A stretch of 64,000 nt of DNA from Flavobacterium sp. SH_e. Its GTDB lineage: Bacteria > Bacteroidota > Bacteroidia > Flavobacteriales > Flavobacteriaceae. A model generated the notes under the pieces. The model made no database searches, was not told the origin of the DNA, and was given only the letters and a program-made list of their open reading frames with translations. Within the stretch, counting starts at the first letter, position 1; every line of letters starts with the position of its first letter. This document shows, piece after piece, positions 37,529 to 48,177 of this stretch. The DNA lies in contig NZ_JAOVZN010000004.1 of the NCBI RefSeq assembly GCF_025717045.1, positions 1 through 64,000 of the forward strand. Reading direction: 5' to 3'. A program made the translations under genes and the position numbers.

Positions 37529-39472
37529 TTAATTTGTTATCAATATTCCTCCATTGCGTGGTATTTTTATTTCGACTTCTTGGTTTCTGTCCATTTTAAA
37601 GGTACTTACATTCCCATTTAAATGTTCATCGTCCGTGTAACATTTTACTTCCATACCAGACGCTAGCATTTCTAATTTTAATTTTGTTTTCAATACTTTA
37701 TTTTCAGCATTAATTCCAGCGATATACCACTTTGTGCCATTTCTCCTTGCCAATATTACATATTTGCCCGGGTAGCCTTCTAAAAAACGAACCTCATCCC
37801 ACAATGTAGGCACTTCTTTCATAAATTTTATGGCCCAATCGGGAGCATCGTATAAATTGTTTGGCGCTAAGGCAAAATGCTGTATTCCACTTTGAAAAAG
37901 TACGGAAGTCGCTAATGCAAATACATCAGAAGTCATTCTTTTTGAACCTTTATTTGGTGTGTTATCGCTGTTATAGAATTTATTTAAAGCACTTCCTCCA
38001 AAATCCATGCTTCCTACAGTGTTTCTAATAAATGTATGCGTGGCAGCACTTATTGCTTCATTGTCGCAACTTTGCTGTCCAAAATGCAAGTTTTCGCTTG
38101 CTAGAACGGCTTCACTTGAGGCAAAATTTGGATACATTCGCTCCCAACCTCGGGGCAGTGTACAGCCATGAAAAATAACCATTATTCCAAAGTCATTGGC
38201 ATCTGTTAGTATATCTTCGTATAATTTCATAGTAACCTGCTTGTCACCACCAAAAAAATCAACTTTAATTCCTTTTACACCGATGTTTTTCATCCATGCC
38301 ATTTCTTTACGTCGAATACCTGCATTGTCCATTAACCCCCTCGGTCCCTGCGGAGCATCATTCCAATATCCATTTGAATTGTACCATAAATAAAGCCCTA
38401 CTCCTTTTTGTGCGCCATATGCTGCTAGCTCTGCAATTTTATCACGACCTATCTGCGTATCCCAAAGTGCATCTATTAAAATGGTTTCATATCCCATCGA
38501 AGCGCTAAAATCGATATATTGTTTTTGTATAGGGAAAGTGGTATTATTATCCATTTTCATAATCCAGCTCCAAGTTCCTTTTGTATATTGATAGTCTTTA
38601 GAAGCTTGGTATTTTGGCTTAACCAAATCGAATGGAATAGTAGTCTCTACAATAGGCGCCAATGTTTCTCCAATTGTAATGGTTCGCCATGGAGTTTCTC
38701 CTGCAAGCGAAATTCCTGGAGAAGTTGTCCCGTTCCCGTTATTTTCTCCCAGCATCGGAAATCCAATTGTGTATAATCCGTCCTCATAGCCTATTAATCT
38801 GCTTGCACAATAACCACTGTCTACGCCTGTTTCAGAAATTAAAACCCATCCGTTGTTATTTACTTTAAACAAACATGGAAATGTATAGCCATTTCCCAAA
38901 CCGTTTTTTCCAACAGCATCATCGAGAGTGTATGAGGTTTCATAACTAGGGGCTGTTCTAGCATATCCTGTCATTGGATTACTTTGCGGACACAAAAATG
39001 TAGTGGCTCCTTTAGGCAGTAAAAAACCCGAAACTTCTTCCTGAACCACACATGAAAGAGTTTCCATCTGCGGATATAATTTATATTTAAATCCCAGATT
39101 ATTATTGCTCACTCTAAATATAACATCAAAAGCAGACTTGCCGTTTTTTGTAAACGAAAAAACAGCTTCATTAGCAGTATACTGAACCTTGCTCTTTTTT
39201 ATGTTGCGCTGCTGATAAGATTCGTCTATTTTATTTTGTGTAATATTTGTTTCTAAAGTTAATCCCGAACTGAAATCTCCAACATTCGTTTTTAAACCAA
39301 GAGGAGATTTCTCGATGAATGTTTTTTCATTGTAAATTACACTATACTGAGCCGTTCCGTTATTTACGTAAACTGATACTGCAAGCTTTCCGTCTGGGCT
39401 TTTTATTATAGATTGGGCGTTTAGCTTAAAGAAACTAATTAAACATAAAAATATTAAGCTTTTAAAATTCAT
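37529..39472 (-). CDS. GH97 glycoside hydrolase
   Basis: This 647-residue enzyme has a signal peptide ending LNAQ, an N-terminal beta-sandwich (about 20-270), the catalytic barrel and a C-terminal beta domain. The motif GIKVDFFGGDKQ places Asp405 where retaining GH97 alpha-galactosidases carry their nucleophile; inverting SusB-type alpha-glucosidases lack it. It therefore probably removes alpha-linked galactose (or a related residue such as L-arabinopyranose) from side chains. The calcium-site Glu pattern was not mapped in detail. It closes the second enzyme block, 396 bp after the GH3 gene; that gap carries a decayed enzyme gene. Confidence 0.88.
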   Translation of the reverse strand: MNFKSLIFLCLISFFKLNAQSIIKSPDGKLAVSVYVNNGTAQYSVIYNEKTFIEKSPLGLKTNVGDFSSGLTLETNITQNKIDESYQQRNIKKSKVQYTANEAVFSFTKNGKSAFDVIFRVSNNNLGFKYKLYPQMETLSCVVQEEVSGFLLPKGATTFLCPQSNPMTGYARTAPSYETSYTLDDAVGKNGLGNGYTFPCLFKVNNNGWVLISETGVDSGYCASRLIGYEDGLYTIGFPMLGENNGNGTTSPGISLAGETPWRTITIGETLAPIVETTIPFDLVKPKYQASKDYQYTKGTWSWIMKMDNNTTFPIQKQYIDFSASMGYETILIDALWDTQIGRDKIAELAAYGAQKGVGLYLWYNSNGYWNDAPQGPRGLMDNAGIRRKEMAWMKNIGVKGIKVDFFGGDKQVTMKLYEDILTDANDFGIMVIFHGCTLPRGWERMYPNFASSEAVLASENLHFGQQSCDNEAISAATHTFIRNTVGSMDFGGSALNKFYNSDNTPNKGSKRMTSDVFALATSVLFQSGIQHFALAPNNLYDAPDWAIKFMKEVPTLWDEVRFLEGYPGKYVILARRNGTKWYIAGINAENKVLKTKLKLEMLASGMEVKCYTDDEHLNGNVSTFKMDRNQEVEIKIPRNGGILITN

Positions 39473-39484
39473 AACTTTTAAGAT

Positions 39485-39847
39485 TTACCTTTTGTTAATC
39501 GCTTGAACTCTTTTTTTTTGGAAAAATAATGTTTTTAAATGATTATTTCGAAAACATCCAATATTGAAAGTACATATTTTTTTCAGGGGAGTTTCACTTG
39601 TATACAAAAAAAGATCATGTACACCTGAAACTTTTTTGATATCTGCTGTAACCAAAGACCATCTGTCATTTCCTCCCGTCATTGGAGCTGGATCGGCTTT
39701 ATAACTTGTCTGTACAATAGATTTTGACCAAAACCATATACACCAAATAAAAATATCAGAAAAAACAGAGCTATAAATTTAGGTTTAAAAAGCATAAACG
39801 CAAACGATAGTTAATAGAACCAAAACAAGATTTACATTAGTTTTCAT
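39485..39847 (-). pseudogene. Relic of a GH43 enzyme with a CBM6 tail
   Basis: One reading frame over 121 codons keeps both ends of a secreted enzyme and loses the middle. Its ATG at 39847 opens a signal-peptide-like start (MKTNVNLVLVLLTIVCVYAF), then two in-frame TAA stops (39785-39787 and 39779-39781). Next comes SIVQTSYKADPAPM, which matches the first blade of GH43 arabinofuranosidase-type enzymes (usual form Q-T-x-Y-x-A-D-P-A-P-M). It runs directly into SLVTADIKKVSGVHDLFLY ... TFNIGCF, which matches the end of a CBM6 module (usual form VSGVHDLYLVF ... FNFD). A large internal deletion fused these ends. It sits 21 bp after the GH3 stop codon and 12 bp before GH97, where a working enzyme gene would be expected. 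Confidence 0.75.
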
Positions 39848-39868
39848 ATCAATATTTTTACGCGTTTT

Positions 39869-42463
39869 TTATTGTATAACTACTTTAAGTATTTTAAGAT
39901 CTTTTGCTGCCGAACTATTGCCATAATAGACTTCATATTCGCCAGAAGCTACTTTCAGCCCAGTTGTAGCTGCATCATAAAATTCAAATGAAGAAGCTGG
40001 CAAGTCTATAAGGACGTTTTCTTTACTTCCGGCTTTTACAGTAACTCGCTTAAAAGCTTTTAATGTTTTTAAAGGACCATCAGTATCATTTACTTTTTTA
40101 ACATATACCTGAATAATCTCGGTTCCGTCGTGCTTACTGATATTTTGCACAGGAATATTCAATTGAATATTTTCATCTGATCTTATTTTGCTTTTACTCA
40201 ATTTTCCTAAGCCAACAATAAACTTAGAATAGCTTAATCCAAAACCAAAAGGAAATAATACATCTGTCGTATATCTGTAAGTACGTCCTTTCATAGAATA
40301 GTTTTCAAAATCGCCCAATATTTCAGAATTTTTGTAGAATGAAACAGGCAATTTTCCGGCAGGATTATAATCTCCAAAAAGCACATCAGCAACAGCCTGT
40401 CCTCCAGATTCTCCAGGATACCATGCTTGCAAAATAGCATCACAGCTCGACGTTTCTGGTGTTAAAGCAATCGCAGAACCCGAACAGTTTACAAAAACTA
40501 CTTTTTTTCCTGCCTCTTTTAATTCTTTCAAGCATTTCCTCTGCACGGCTGGCAATTCTATATTGGTTCTGTCACCTCCTTTAAAACCAGGAAAAGAAAC
40601 TGGCATTTCTTCTCCTTCAAGCAAAGTTGAAAGTCCCCCAACAAACACAACAGTATCAATACCTTTTAATTTTTGGATTAAAGAGGAGAAGTTGATGTCA
40701 AATTCTTTCCCAAAATCAAATTCAAGATTCGCCTGCCAGTTGTTTGACTGTGCAAAATCAATTTCAATTGAATAAGTTTTTCCAGCTTCTACGGGAAATG
40801 GAATATTTCCTGGAACTGTTCTCCAGTTTGTATATTTTGCGATAGATTTTCCGTTAACCAATAATTCAAAAAATCCTGTCACGCCAGTTTTAAAAACAAG
40901 CGTATCCGTTGTTTTTGCGGTAAATTCAGTTTCGTATTTTGCAGAAAAGCCTTCCAATTTAACTCCAGAAGCAAACTCATGCTGTCCAGCTGTTGTCATT
41001 TTTATAGGATTGGTAATCTGCGTTGAAATAAGACTATTTCCTTCTCTGTTTGGATTATTCCAATATGTGGCCTTCATTCCTTTTTTGCCTTCAAAAGAAA
41101 TCTGGTCAAAATAGCTTTGGTTAACTTTATCTTCTACCAAATCACAAGCTTTATCATAAAAGATTTTATCTGCTCCCGTTTTGGATTTAATTCCTTCCTT
41201 AATTGTAATTGTTTTAACTGGTGTTCCATTATAATTTCCCCACAGCATCGGTTCATTGGCCGCATTGGGTCCAATAACTGCGATTTTTTTTGATGTTTTG
41301 TCTAAAGGAAGAATATTGTTCTTGTTTTGCAGTAATGTCATTGATTTCTGAGCCATTTCTAAAGCCAGCTGCTGATGTTCTTTACTATTAAGCACTGAGG
41401 TTGGAATTTGAGTCCATGGCACAATCGCATCATCATCCATTTCTCCTAATTCAAAACGACCTTCTAATACACGCTGTAAGCTTTTGTCGATATCTACTTC
41501 TTTAATTAAATCTTTTTCAACGGCTTCTGGAAGATTTTTAAAAGGGTAATTTTCCCATACACATTCTACATCTGTTCCAGCCAATACTGCTTTAGAAGCA
41601 GCATGCACAGCATCTGACGAAACTTTGTGTGTAGTATAAAAATCGGTTACGGCTCCACAGTCTGAAACTACCATATATTTAAAACCCCATTCGTCTCTAA
41701 GAATACGTTGCAGTAATCGGGTATTGCTGCAGCAAGGCTCATCGTCCAGACGCTGATAGGCGCACATTACTTCGCGGACATCAGCTTCCTGTACCAATGC
41801 TTTGAAGGCGGGCAGATAGGTTTCATACAATTCACGCGGATTTACATTATTCAAATTCAATTCGTGTCTGCTCCATTCTGGGCCAGAATGTACGGCAAAA
41901 TGTTTGGCGCAGGCTAAAAGTTTGCGATATTTGGCATCTGCAGGTCCTTGTAATCCTTTTACAACCGAAATTCCCATTCTGGATGTGAGGTAAGGATCTT
42001 CTCCATAAGTTTCTTGTCCACGCCCCCATCTTGGATCTCTAAAAATATTGACATTTGGTGTCCATACCGATAAGCTTAAAAAACGTTTGTTCTCATTTCC
42101 ATCTTTAATCCATTGGTTGTATTTAGCTCTTGCCTCATCAGAAACCGCATCAAAAACACGATAAAGCAGTTGGTCATCAAATGAGGCCGCCATTCCTATA
42201 GGTTCTGGAAAAACAGTCACATTATCATTGTTTGCATAACCGTGTAAGGCTTCGCTCCACCAATTAAATTTTTTAATGCCGAGTCTCGGAACGGCGTCTG
42301 ATTGATCGCACATTAACGCTGCTTTTTCTTCGAGCGTTAATCTTGAAATTAAGTCTTTTGCGCGATCAGAAGAACTTAATGACGGATTTTTATACGGCAT
42401 CAGCTGTGCATTGACACTAACTGCCAAAAACAAACTTATAACAAACAAATACCTTATTCTCAT
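39869..42463 (-). CDS. GH3 beta-xylosidase with inserted PA14 domain
   Basis: This 864-residue enzyme has a signal peptide ending VNAQ, a GH3 N-terminal domain (FNWWSEALHGYA, TVFPEPIGMAASFD) with nucleophile Asp268 (VVSDCGAV), a GH3 C-terminal sandwich, a PA14-like insertion (about 455-595, ATYWNNPNREG ... TVPGNIPFPVEAGKTYSIEI in part) and a final Fn3-like domain. The start motifs and the PA14 insertion are typical of plant-cell-wall xylan 1,4-beta-xylosidases. It probably converts xylo-oligosaccharides to xylose in the periplasm. The gene follows GH43 by 40 bp within one transcription unit. Confidence 0.93.
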   Translation of the reverse strand: MRIRYLFVISLFLAVSVNAQLMPYKNPSLSSSDRAKDLISRLTLEEKAALMCDQSDAVPRLGIKKFNWWSEALHGYANNDNVTVFPEPIGMAASFDDQLLYRVFDAVSDEARAKYNQWIKDGNENKRFLSLSVWTPNVNIFRDPRWGRGQETYGEDPYLTSRMGISVVKGLQGPADAKYRKLLACAKHFAVHSGPEWSRHELNLNNVNPRELYETYLPAFKALVQEADVREVMCAYQRLDDEPCCSNTRLLQRILRDEWGFKYMVVSDCGAVTDFYTTHKVSSDAVHAASKAVLAGTDVECVWENYPFKNLPEAVEKDLIKEVDIDKSLQRVLEGRFELGEMDDDAIVPWTQIPTSVLNSKEHQQLALEMAQKSMTLLQNKNNILPLDKTSKKIAVIGPNAANEPMLWGNYNGTPVKTITIKEGIKSKTGADKIFYDKACDLVEDKVNQSYFDQISFEGKKGMKATYWNNPNREGNSLISTQITNPIKMTTAGQHEFASGVKLEGFSAKYETEFTAKTTDTLVFKTGVTGFFELLVNGKSIAKYTNWRTVPGNIPFPVEAGKTYSIEIDFAQSNNWQANLEFDFGKEFDINFSSLIQKLKGIDTVVFVGGLSTLLEGEEMPVSFPGFKGGDRTNIELPAVQRKCLKELKEAGKKVVFVNCSGSAIALTPETSSCDAILQAWYPGESGGQAVADVLFGDYNPAGKLPVSFYKNSEILGDFENYSMKGRTYRYTTDVLFPFGFGLSYSKFIVGLGKLSKSKIRSDENIQLNIPVQNISKHDGTEIIQVYVKKVNDTDGPLKTLKAFKRVTVKAGSKENVLIDLPASSFEFYDAATTGLKVASGEYEVYYGNSSAAKDLKILKVVIQ

Positions 42464-42503
42464 TGTTTCTATTTTTAAAATGTATTTAAAACCTTTGTAA
42501 TGA

Positions 42504-44081
42504 TTAATTCATTTCCGAAATTTTATCCTGCAGACGGAAATAATCAAAATCAGCAAAACCTCCTTCTGTTTTTGTAGCATAATTAAACAGTCCAAATCGG
42601 TAACCCATAAAATATGGAATAGTGTACGGCATCTTGATCTTTTTTCCTATCGCAATCCATTTTTTTCCGTCTAAACTGTAATAAAATCTCCCTTGATCTG
42701 CTTGGTCTTTAAAGTTGCATTCGGCTTTGAAATATATTTTGTTCTGATTTAATAAAACACTTTCTATTTCCTTCGGATTTCCTTTTTCTGCATCTATCAT
42801 TATAATTTTTTTCGTCCCATGATCAACTTTTACTCCAACCAGACCAAAATCTTTTTGCAGCAGGCAAAGTCCTGCAAAATCTCCTTCTTTCATATTAGAA
42901 AGCTCCAGCATTGTGGTTCCAGAGCATACGGGGCCAAAAGTTCTCTGGGTCAAAATGTTTTTTACCTGCGTAAAACTGCTGTCTATTCTCGATGTTTTTA
43001 ATCTTAAATAACCCTTTCTTTCTTTAACTGACCAATGAGCATTATCTGGATTATGATTCCATTGCCAAACTAATGGCAGATCATTTTCTCCATTTTTACG
43101 GGTAAATTCGTCTGAGTTTACAATTCCGGGAATTAGGCTTTTATTCGCTGGAAGATTTAATTTTTGAGGCACTTTACCATTTTCTCCCAATATTGGCCAG
43201 CCGTTTTCCCATTTTACAGGAACAAGATACGGAATACGTCCTACGCCTCCTGCATCTCTAAATAAATAAGAAAACCATCTACCGTCTGGAGTATCAATAA
43301 GTCCGCCTTGTGCAACTCCCATATCCTGCAGTCCCATCTTCCCTTCCCACGGACCTGAGATACTATCTGCTCGATGTATAATTACTGTACGCATACCATT
43401 TTTGGGCCAGCAGATATTAAATAAATAATATTTCCCGTTAATTTTAAAAAGCTGTGATCCTTCTGCAGGCAGCATAATATCGCTCTTCGCAGGAGCATTC
43501 GCATTTTCAATTAAAACTTTTTTCGTCTCTTCTTTAACTTCTGACAGATCTTCTTTTAATTCTACAATTTGAAGTTTTCCGCCACCCCAAACCAAGTAGA
43601 CTTTACCGTTATCATCAAAAAAAAGAGAATGATCGTGATAAGAATTATTTAAAACCGTTCTCTTCCAAGACCCTTTTTCAATATCTTTTGTAGAAAAAAT
43701 ATAAGTTTTACCGGTTGTTCCCGAAAAAGTGCTTACATAATACATATTATTGTGATAGCGTAAACTGCTCGCCCACGAACCTCTGCCGTAATCATTTTTT
43801 TCATGATCTAAATTTAGTCGGTCATCATTATCTTCTAAAGTTTGGTATGCATAATTAACAAGATGCCAATTGACTAAGTCGCTAGATTTCATAATCGGAA
43901 CTCCAGGATTCATGTGCATAGTCGTACTGCTCATGTAGTAAGTATCCTTAACCCTGATTATCGATAAATCAGGCACATCGGCAAAAATAATAGGATTCTG
44001 AACTTTGCCTTTTTGAGACTGAGTGGTTAAGATAGTAAAGGCAATTGCTAGAAACGCATACCTAATTTTTTCTATTTTCAT
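42504..44081 (-). CDS. GH43 beta-xylosidase/arabinofuranosidase
   Basis: This 525-residue protein starts at the ATG at 44081, which gives a signal peptide (about 1-22) and a 55-bp gap to the upstream gene; the longer open frame to 44177 would overlap that gene. The five-bladed propeller has the base Asp38 (FADVPDLS), the pKa modulator Asp150 (YHDHSLFFDD) and the acid Glu207 (LPAEGSQLF). The C-terminal part (about 330-515) is a beta-sandwich of the GH43 C2 type (DUF1349-like), which can complete the active site. The pattern is near GH43_12-type enzymes, active on beta-xylosides or alpha-L-arabinofuranosides. Confidence 0.92.
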   Translation of the reverse strand: MKIEKIRYAFLAIAFTILTTQSQKGKVQNPIIFADVPDLSIIRVKDTYYMSSTTMHMNPGVPIMKSSDLVNWHLVNYAYQTLEDNDDRLNLDHEKNDYGRGSWASSLRYHNNMYYVSTFSGTTGKTYIFSTKDIEKGSWKRTVLNNSYHDHSLFFDDNGKVYLVWGGGKLQIVELKEDLSEVKEETKKVLIENANAPAKSDIMLPAEGSQLFKINGKYYLFNICWPKNGMRTVIIHRADSISGPWEGKMGLQDMGVAQGGLIDTPDGRWFSYLFRDAGGVGRIPYLVPVKWENGWPILGENGKVPQKLNLPANKSLIPGIVNSDEFTRKNGENDLPLVWQWNHNPDNAHWSVKERKGYLRLKTSRIDSSFTQVKNILTQRTFGPVCSGTTMLELSNMKEGDFAGLCLLQKDFGLVGVKVDHGTKKIIMIDAEKGNPKEIESVLLNQNKIYFKAECNFKDQADQGRFYYSLDGKKWIAIGKKIKMPYTIPYFMGYRFGLFNYATKTEGGFADFDYFRLQDKISEMN

Positions 44082-44136
44082 ACTAGTTTCTATTTCAATG
44101 TTTCTAAAAAATATCAAACGGGAAATATTACAGTTT

Positions 44137-44988
<852 letters not shown>

Positions 44989-44997
44989 TTAATCTTC

Positions 44998-46227
44998 TTA
45001 TTTAAATAAATTTAAATCTATTATTTCACCCATTCTCTTGTATCCTAATTCATTAGGATGCAAAAAATCGCCGTCGTGCATATTTGATAAGATTGTCTTT
45101 GAATCTGTTTCTGAAGCCATTTCTTTATCAAAATCTATAACTGCATCAAATTTGTTATTTCGAATCCAAGCATTTACAATATCTCTTGCTTCTTGTTTAA
45201 AAGGTGCATCATAAAATGACTTTTGAAAAGGCAGAATCGTACAACCATATACTTTTATGCCTTTGGAATGCGCTTTATCTATCATAATTTTATAAGCCTC
45301 TATAATTTCCTGCGCTTTTGCAGGAGCGTCTTCTGCTCGTTTAATTCCTCCTATATCATTTATTCCTTCTAAAATTACAAGCCATTTTGCGCCTGCTTGC
45401 GAGAGCACGTCTCGATCAAAACGCTCTAACGCCGTTGGTCCAAGTCCGCCTTTTACAACACAATTCCCTCCAATTCCTAAATTTAAGACTCCAATATTTT
45501 GGGTCGTTTTATCTGCTGCAAGTCGAGCTGCTAAAATATCGGTCCAGCGGTTTTGTTTGTTTGTTCCAGAACCGCGTCCGTCTGTAATTGAGTTTCCGAG
45601 ACAGATTACATTTGATGTTTTTTTTGATGCCACTACATCGAGTCCCATAATAGAATACCAATGGTCTGTTTTTATTGCGCCCGAAAAAACCTCATCATTG
45701 AGGTGATCGCCTTGCAAAATATAAGAGGTCGTTCTTGAGCCTGGATGCCCAGATGTTTTTTCTGAAGCGGCACCATAGTAAATAGTAATAGCTAGTAACT
45801 GCCCTGATTTTAATTGAAAATTCACCTCATCTGAAAATGCTTCCTCACCAGGATTTAATGTTATTTCTTGATTTCCATTAAAACTGAGATTTTTTTGTGT
45901 GGTCTTATCAATTGCGGGTGCTTCAAGTGCATTGGCTACGCTGACTTTTTTTAAAACTGTAACTTGATCGCTAAACAAATTGGAGAAACGCAATCGAATA
46001 TGTTCTCCTCCAATCGAAACTTTTATAATTTGACGAATTGTATTTTGTGCCAAGCCTAGAGCTGGAGGCATATTATGCGGTTCTACAAGCATTTGTGCAC
46101 AAGCCCATGATCCTACCCAATTTGCTGCAACTGGCTTTTCTGAAGACTTTACTAATGTCTGATTGGGCTTACATCCTGTTATTAAAACAAAGAGTAAAAA
46201 CAATGCATATTTTAAATATCTTTTCAT
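44998..46227 (-). CDS. SGNH/GDSL esterase lipoprotein
   Basis: This 409-residue protein starts at the ATG at 46227. That start gives a lipoprotein signal (LITGC, Cys19); the open frame upstream to 46299 has none. An N-terminal beta-sandwich-like domain (about 35-200) precedes the SGNH domain, with GNSITDG (nucleophile Ser213), LGIGGNCV, EGINDIGG and GDFLHPNELGY (Asp/His pair). The family removes acyl groups, often acetyl, from polysaccharides. The bound lipid places it in the envelope. It is the second gene after GH43 (81-bp gap). Confidence 0.88.
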   Translation of the reverse strand: MKRYLKYALFLLFVLITGCKPNQTLVKSSEKPVAANWVGSWACAQMLVEPHNMPPALGLAQNTIRQIIKVSIGGEHIRLRFSNLFSDQVTVLKKVSVANALEAPAIDKTTQKNLSFNGNQEITLNPGEEAFSDEVNFQLKSGQLLAITIYYGAASEKTSGHPGSRTTSYILQGDHLNDEVFSGAIKTDHWYSIMGLDVVASKKTSNVICLGNSITDGRGSGTNKQNRWTDILAARLAADKTTQNIGVLNLGIGGNCVVKGGLGPTALERFDRDVLSQAGAKWLVILEGINDIGGIKRAEDAPAKAQEIIEAYKIMIDKAHSKGIKVYGCTILPFQKSFYDAPFKQEARDIVNAWIRNNKFDAVIDFDKEMASETDSKTILSNMHDGDFLHPNELGYKRMGEIIDLNLFK

Positions 46228-46308
46228 ATTCACTTTTAAAAATTTAAAACATTCTATTCTATCTAAAAGCACATTAACAAAGTACTTCTTTTTTGGCAAT
46301 TGCTGTTT

Positions 46309-48042
46309 CTATTTCAGATTTGAATTATTTGCAGTGGTAGCATACAGTCCTATCAAAGCTCCTGTGAATCCTCCAGCTACATTTGTCGAAAGAATATCTC
46401 CTGAAACTGGATTTCCAAGATTTTCGAAATCAACACCATTTATGGCATAACTAAATTGATAATTGTCTCCTTCGGCTTTTACTTGTAAACGTAAAGTTCC
46501 TTTGATTTCTATTTTTGCACTTGATATAATTTCTGACTGGCCATTTTCTGTTCTTTCCAACAATATATAATTATCTTTTCCTTTTTTAGTCACTCCAAAA
46601 ACATAATTAAATCGTTCATTCTGAAGGCATACAATTCCTGCCAAATCTTTTTCAGATTGAGGTTTGTAATCTAATGTAGTCGAAAAAGAAAATGAATTGT
46701 GCTGTTGTCTGTAGAACAATGTTGAAGTCGGTTTTAATTCTTTGATATTTACAGGAAATGGATTAATCTGCAGACCTTTTTTAACAACAGAAATAAAATT
46801 TTCGCGAGGTCCTCTTAATCCGATCCATCTATAATCTAATTTTTCCGAAGTAAAATTCTCTGTGAATGTAAAATTGCCATTCGGGAAAAAACCATCCTTA
46901 CCTGTTTTATTTTCTACGCCATTAGGCATTTTCAATTTTGGTCCTATTGGAACTAAACCATTCTCAAAAACAGGAAAAGTTCCCGACCAGTCAACTGGCA
47001 ACATAAATGTTTCGCGGCCTGCATTTACCCTGTCTTTTTCGTTTGGACGAATTCCTAGAAATACGCCATAATATTTATTGTCTCGGCCAAGCACTAAATC
47101 TGCATGCCCTGCCCAATCAACTTTATTTGGCCTGTTTTGAGGGAAATATCTTTGAGTAAGAATCGGATTATTTGATGACGGTTTAAATGGTCCTTTTGGA
47201 CTATCGCTAATAAAAACAACTTCACTATGATTTCCTCCTGTTCCGCCTTCAGCGCACATTAAATAATAATGATTGTCTTTTTTATACAAATGAGGCGCTT
47301 CTATCCAAATTGGCTTTTTAGAAAGGTCAACTCCTCCGTCAACAATAATTTTATCAGTTCCTGGAATTACCTGATCTTTCTCTAAATCATATTCCCAAAC
47401 TTTAATTACGCGATGTCCGTTATATAATTCTTTTCCTTTATCTGGAGCATCATTATGCACGACATAACCTTTTCCGTTATCATCAAAGAAAATAGAAGGA
47501 TCAATTCCGTCAAAAGCCAATTTAATCGGACTTCCCCAACCTTTTTTAGGATCTTTAGTTTTTACAATTATATTTCCTAAACCGCCTGTAAAAGCTGTTA
47601 CAATCATATAGAAAGTATCGTTATGTGGATTATAGGTAATTCCTGGCGCGTATACACCAGCGCTGATACCAGTATCATGCGGACTAAATTCTGAAACATT
47701 ATTTAAAACTCCTCCTAAATCTGTCCAGTTTACCAAATCTTTGGAATGAAAAATCGGTACACCAGGAAACATTGCAAATGAAGAGCATACCATGTAATAA
47801 TCTTCTCCTTTTCTTGTAATAGCTGGATCAGGATAACATCCTTGCAGAACTGGAGAATAAAATTCATCTACTTTTAATGGATTGTTCTTATAAATCTGAT
47901 CATCTCCTTTGTATGTAACATTCGAAAAAATGGGAGCCTTTCCGTTTTTTATTTTTTTTGTACTCTCCTGTGCTTGCATAAGCAGCGAGCATAATAGTCC
48001 TACAATAGGTAAAAAAAAAGCTTTTTTATTGTTCATGTTCAT
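46309..48042 (-). CDS. GH43 enzyme with C-terminal beta-sandwich
   Basis: This 577-residue protein has a signal peptide ending MQAQ (two possible ATG starts, 48042 and 48036). The propeller has base Asp72 (CYPDPAI), modulator Asp181 (GIDPSIFFDD) and acid Glu248 (IEAPHLYKK). A C-terminal concanavalin-like domain (about 380-570) resembles the beta-xylosidase C-terminal domain. Likely beta-xylosidase or arabinofuranosidase acting on xylan side chains. It opens the enzyme block, 135 bp after susD with a strong hairpin between, so it may be transcribed by partial read-through. Confidence 0.92.
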   Translation of the reverse strand: MNMNNKKAFFLPIVGLLCSLLMQAQESTKKIKNGKAPIFSNVTYKGDDQIYKNNPLKVDEFYSPVLQGCYPDPAITRKGEDYYMVCSSFAMFPGVPIFHSKDLVNWTDLGGVLNNVSEFSPHDTGISAGVYAPGITYNPHNDTFYMIVTAFTGGLGNIIVKTKDPKKGWGSPIKLAFDGIDPSIFFDDNGKGYVVHNDAPDKGKELYNGHRVIKVWEYDLEKDQVIPGTDKIIVDGGVDLSKKPIWIEAPHLYKKDNHYYLMCAEGGTGGNHSEVVFISDSPKGPFKPSSNNPILTQRYFPQNRPNKVDWAGHADLVLGRDNKYYGVFLGIRPNEKDRVNAGRETFMLPVDWSGTFPVFENGLVPIGPKLKMPNGVENKTGKDGFFPNGNFTFTENFTSEKLDYRWIGLRGPRENFISVVKKGLQINPFPVNIKELKPTSTLFYRQQHNSFSFSTTLDYKPQSEKDLAGIVCLQNERFNYVFGVTKKGKDNYILLERTENGQSEIISSAKIEIKGTLRLQVKAEGDNYQFSYAINGVDFENLGNPVSGDILSTNVAGGFTGALIGLYATTANNSNLK

Positions 48043-48064
48043 TATTATTAAAAATCTTTAAAAA

Positions 48065-48095
48065 ATAGTAAAAAGCCGAGAGCATGACTCTCGGC
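48065..48095 (-). terminator. Terminator or attenuator after the second susD gene
   Basis: The perfect 8-bp GC-rich stem GCCGAGAG/CTCTCGGC (48075-48082 / 48088-48095) is followed on the minus strand by U5 and more U. It lies 82 bp past the susD stop codon, between susCD and the enzyme genes, so the transporters may be made in larger amount than the enzymes. Confidence 0.8.
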
Positions 48096-48177
48096 CCTAA
48101 CTAAACTAACTTAAATCTTAATAGAAGTAACTTGTAAGATTAACACTATTATGATGTTAGCTTAAAAAAAATAGAAT

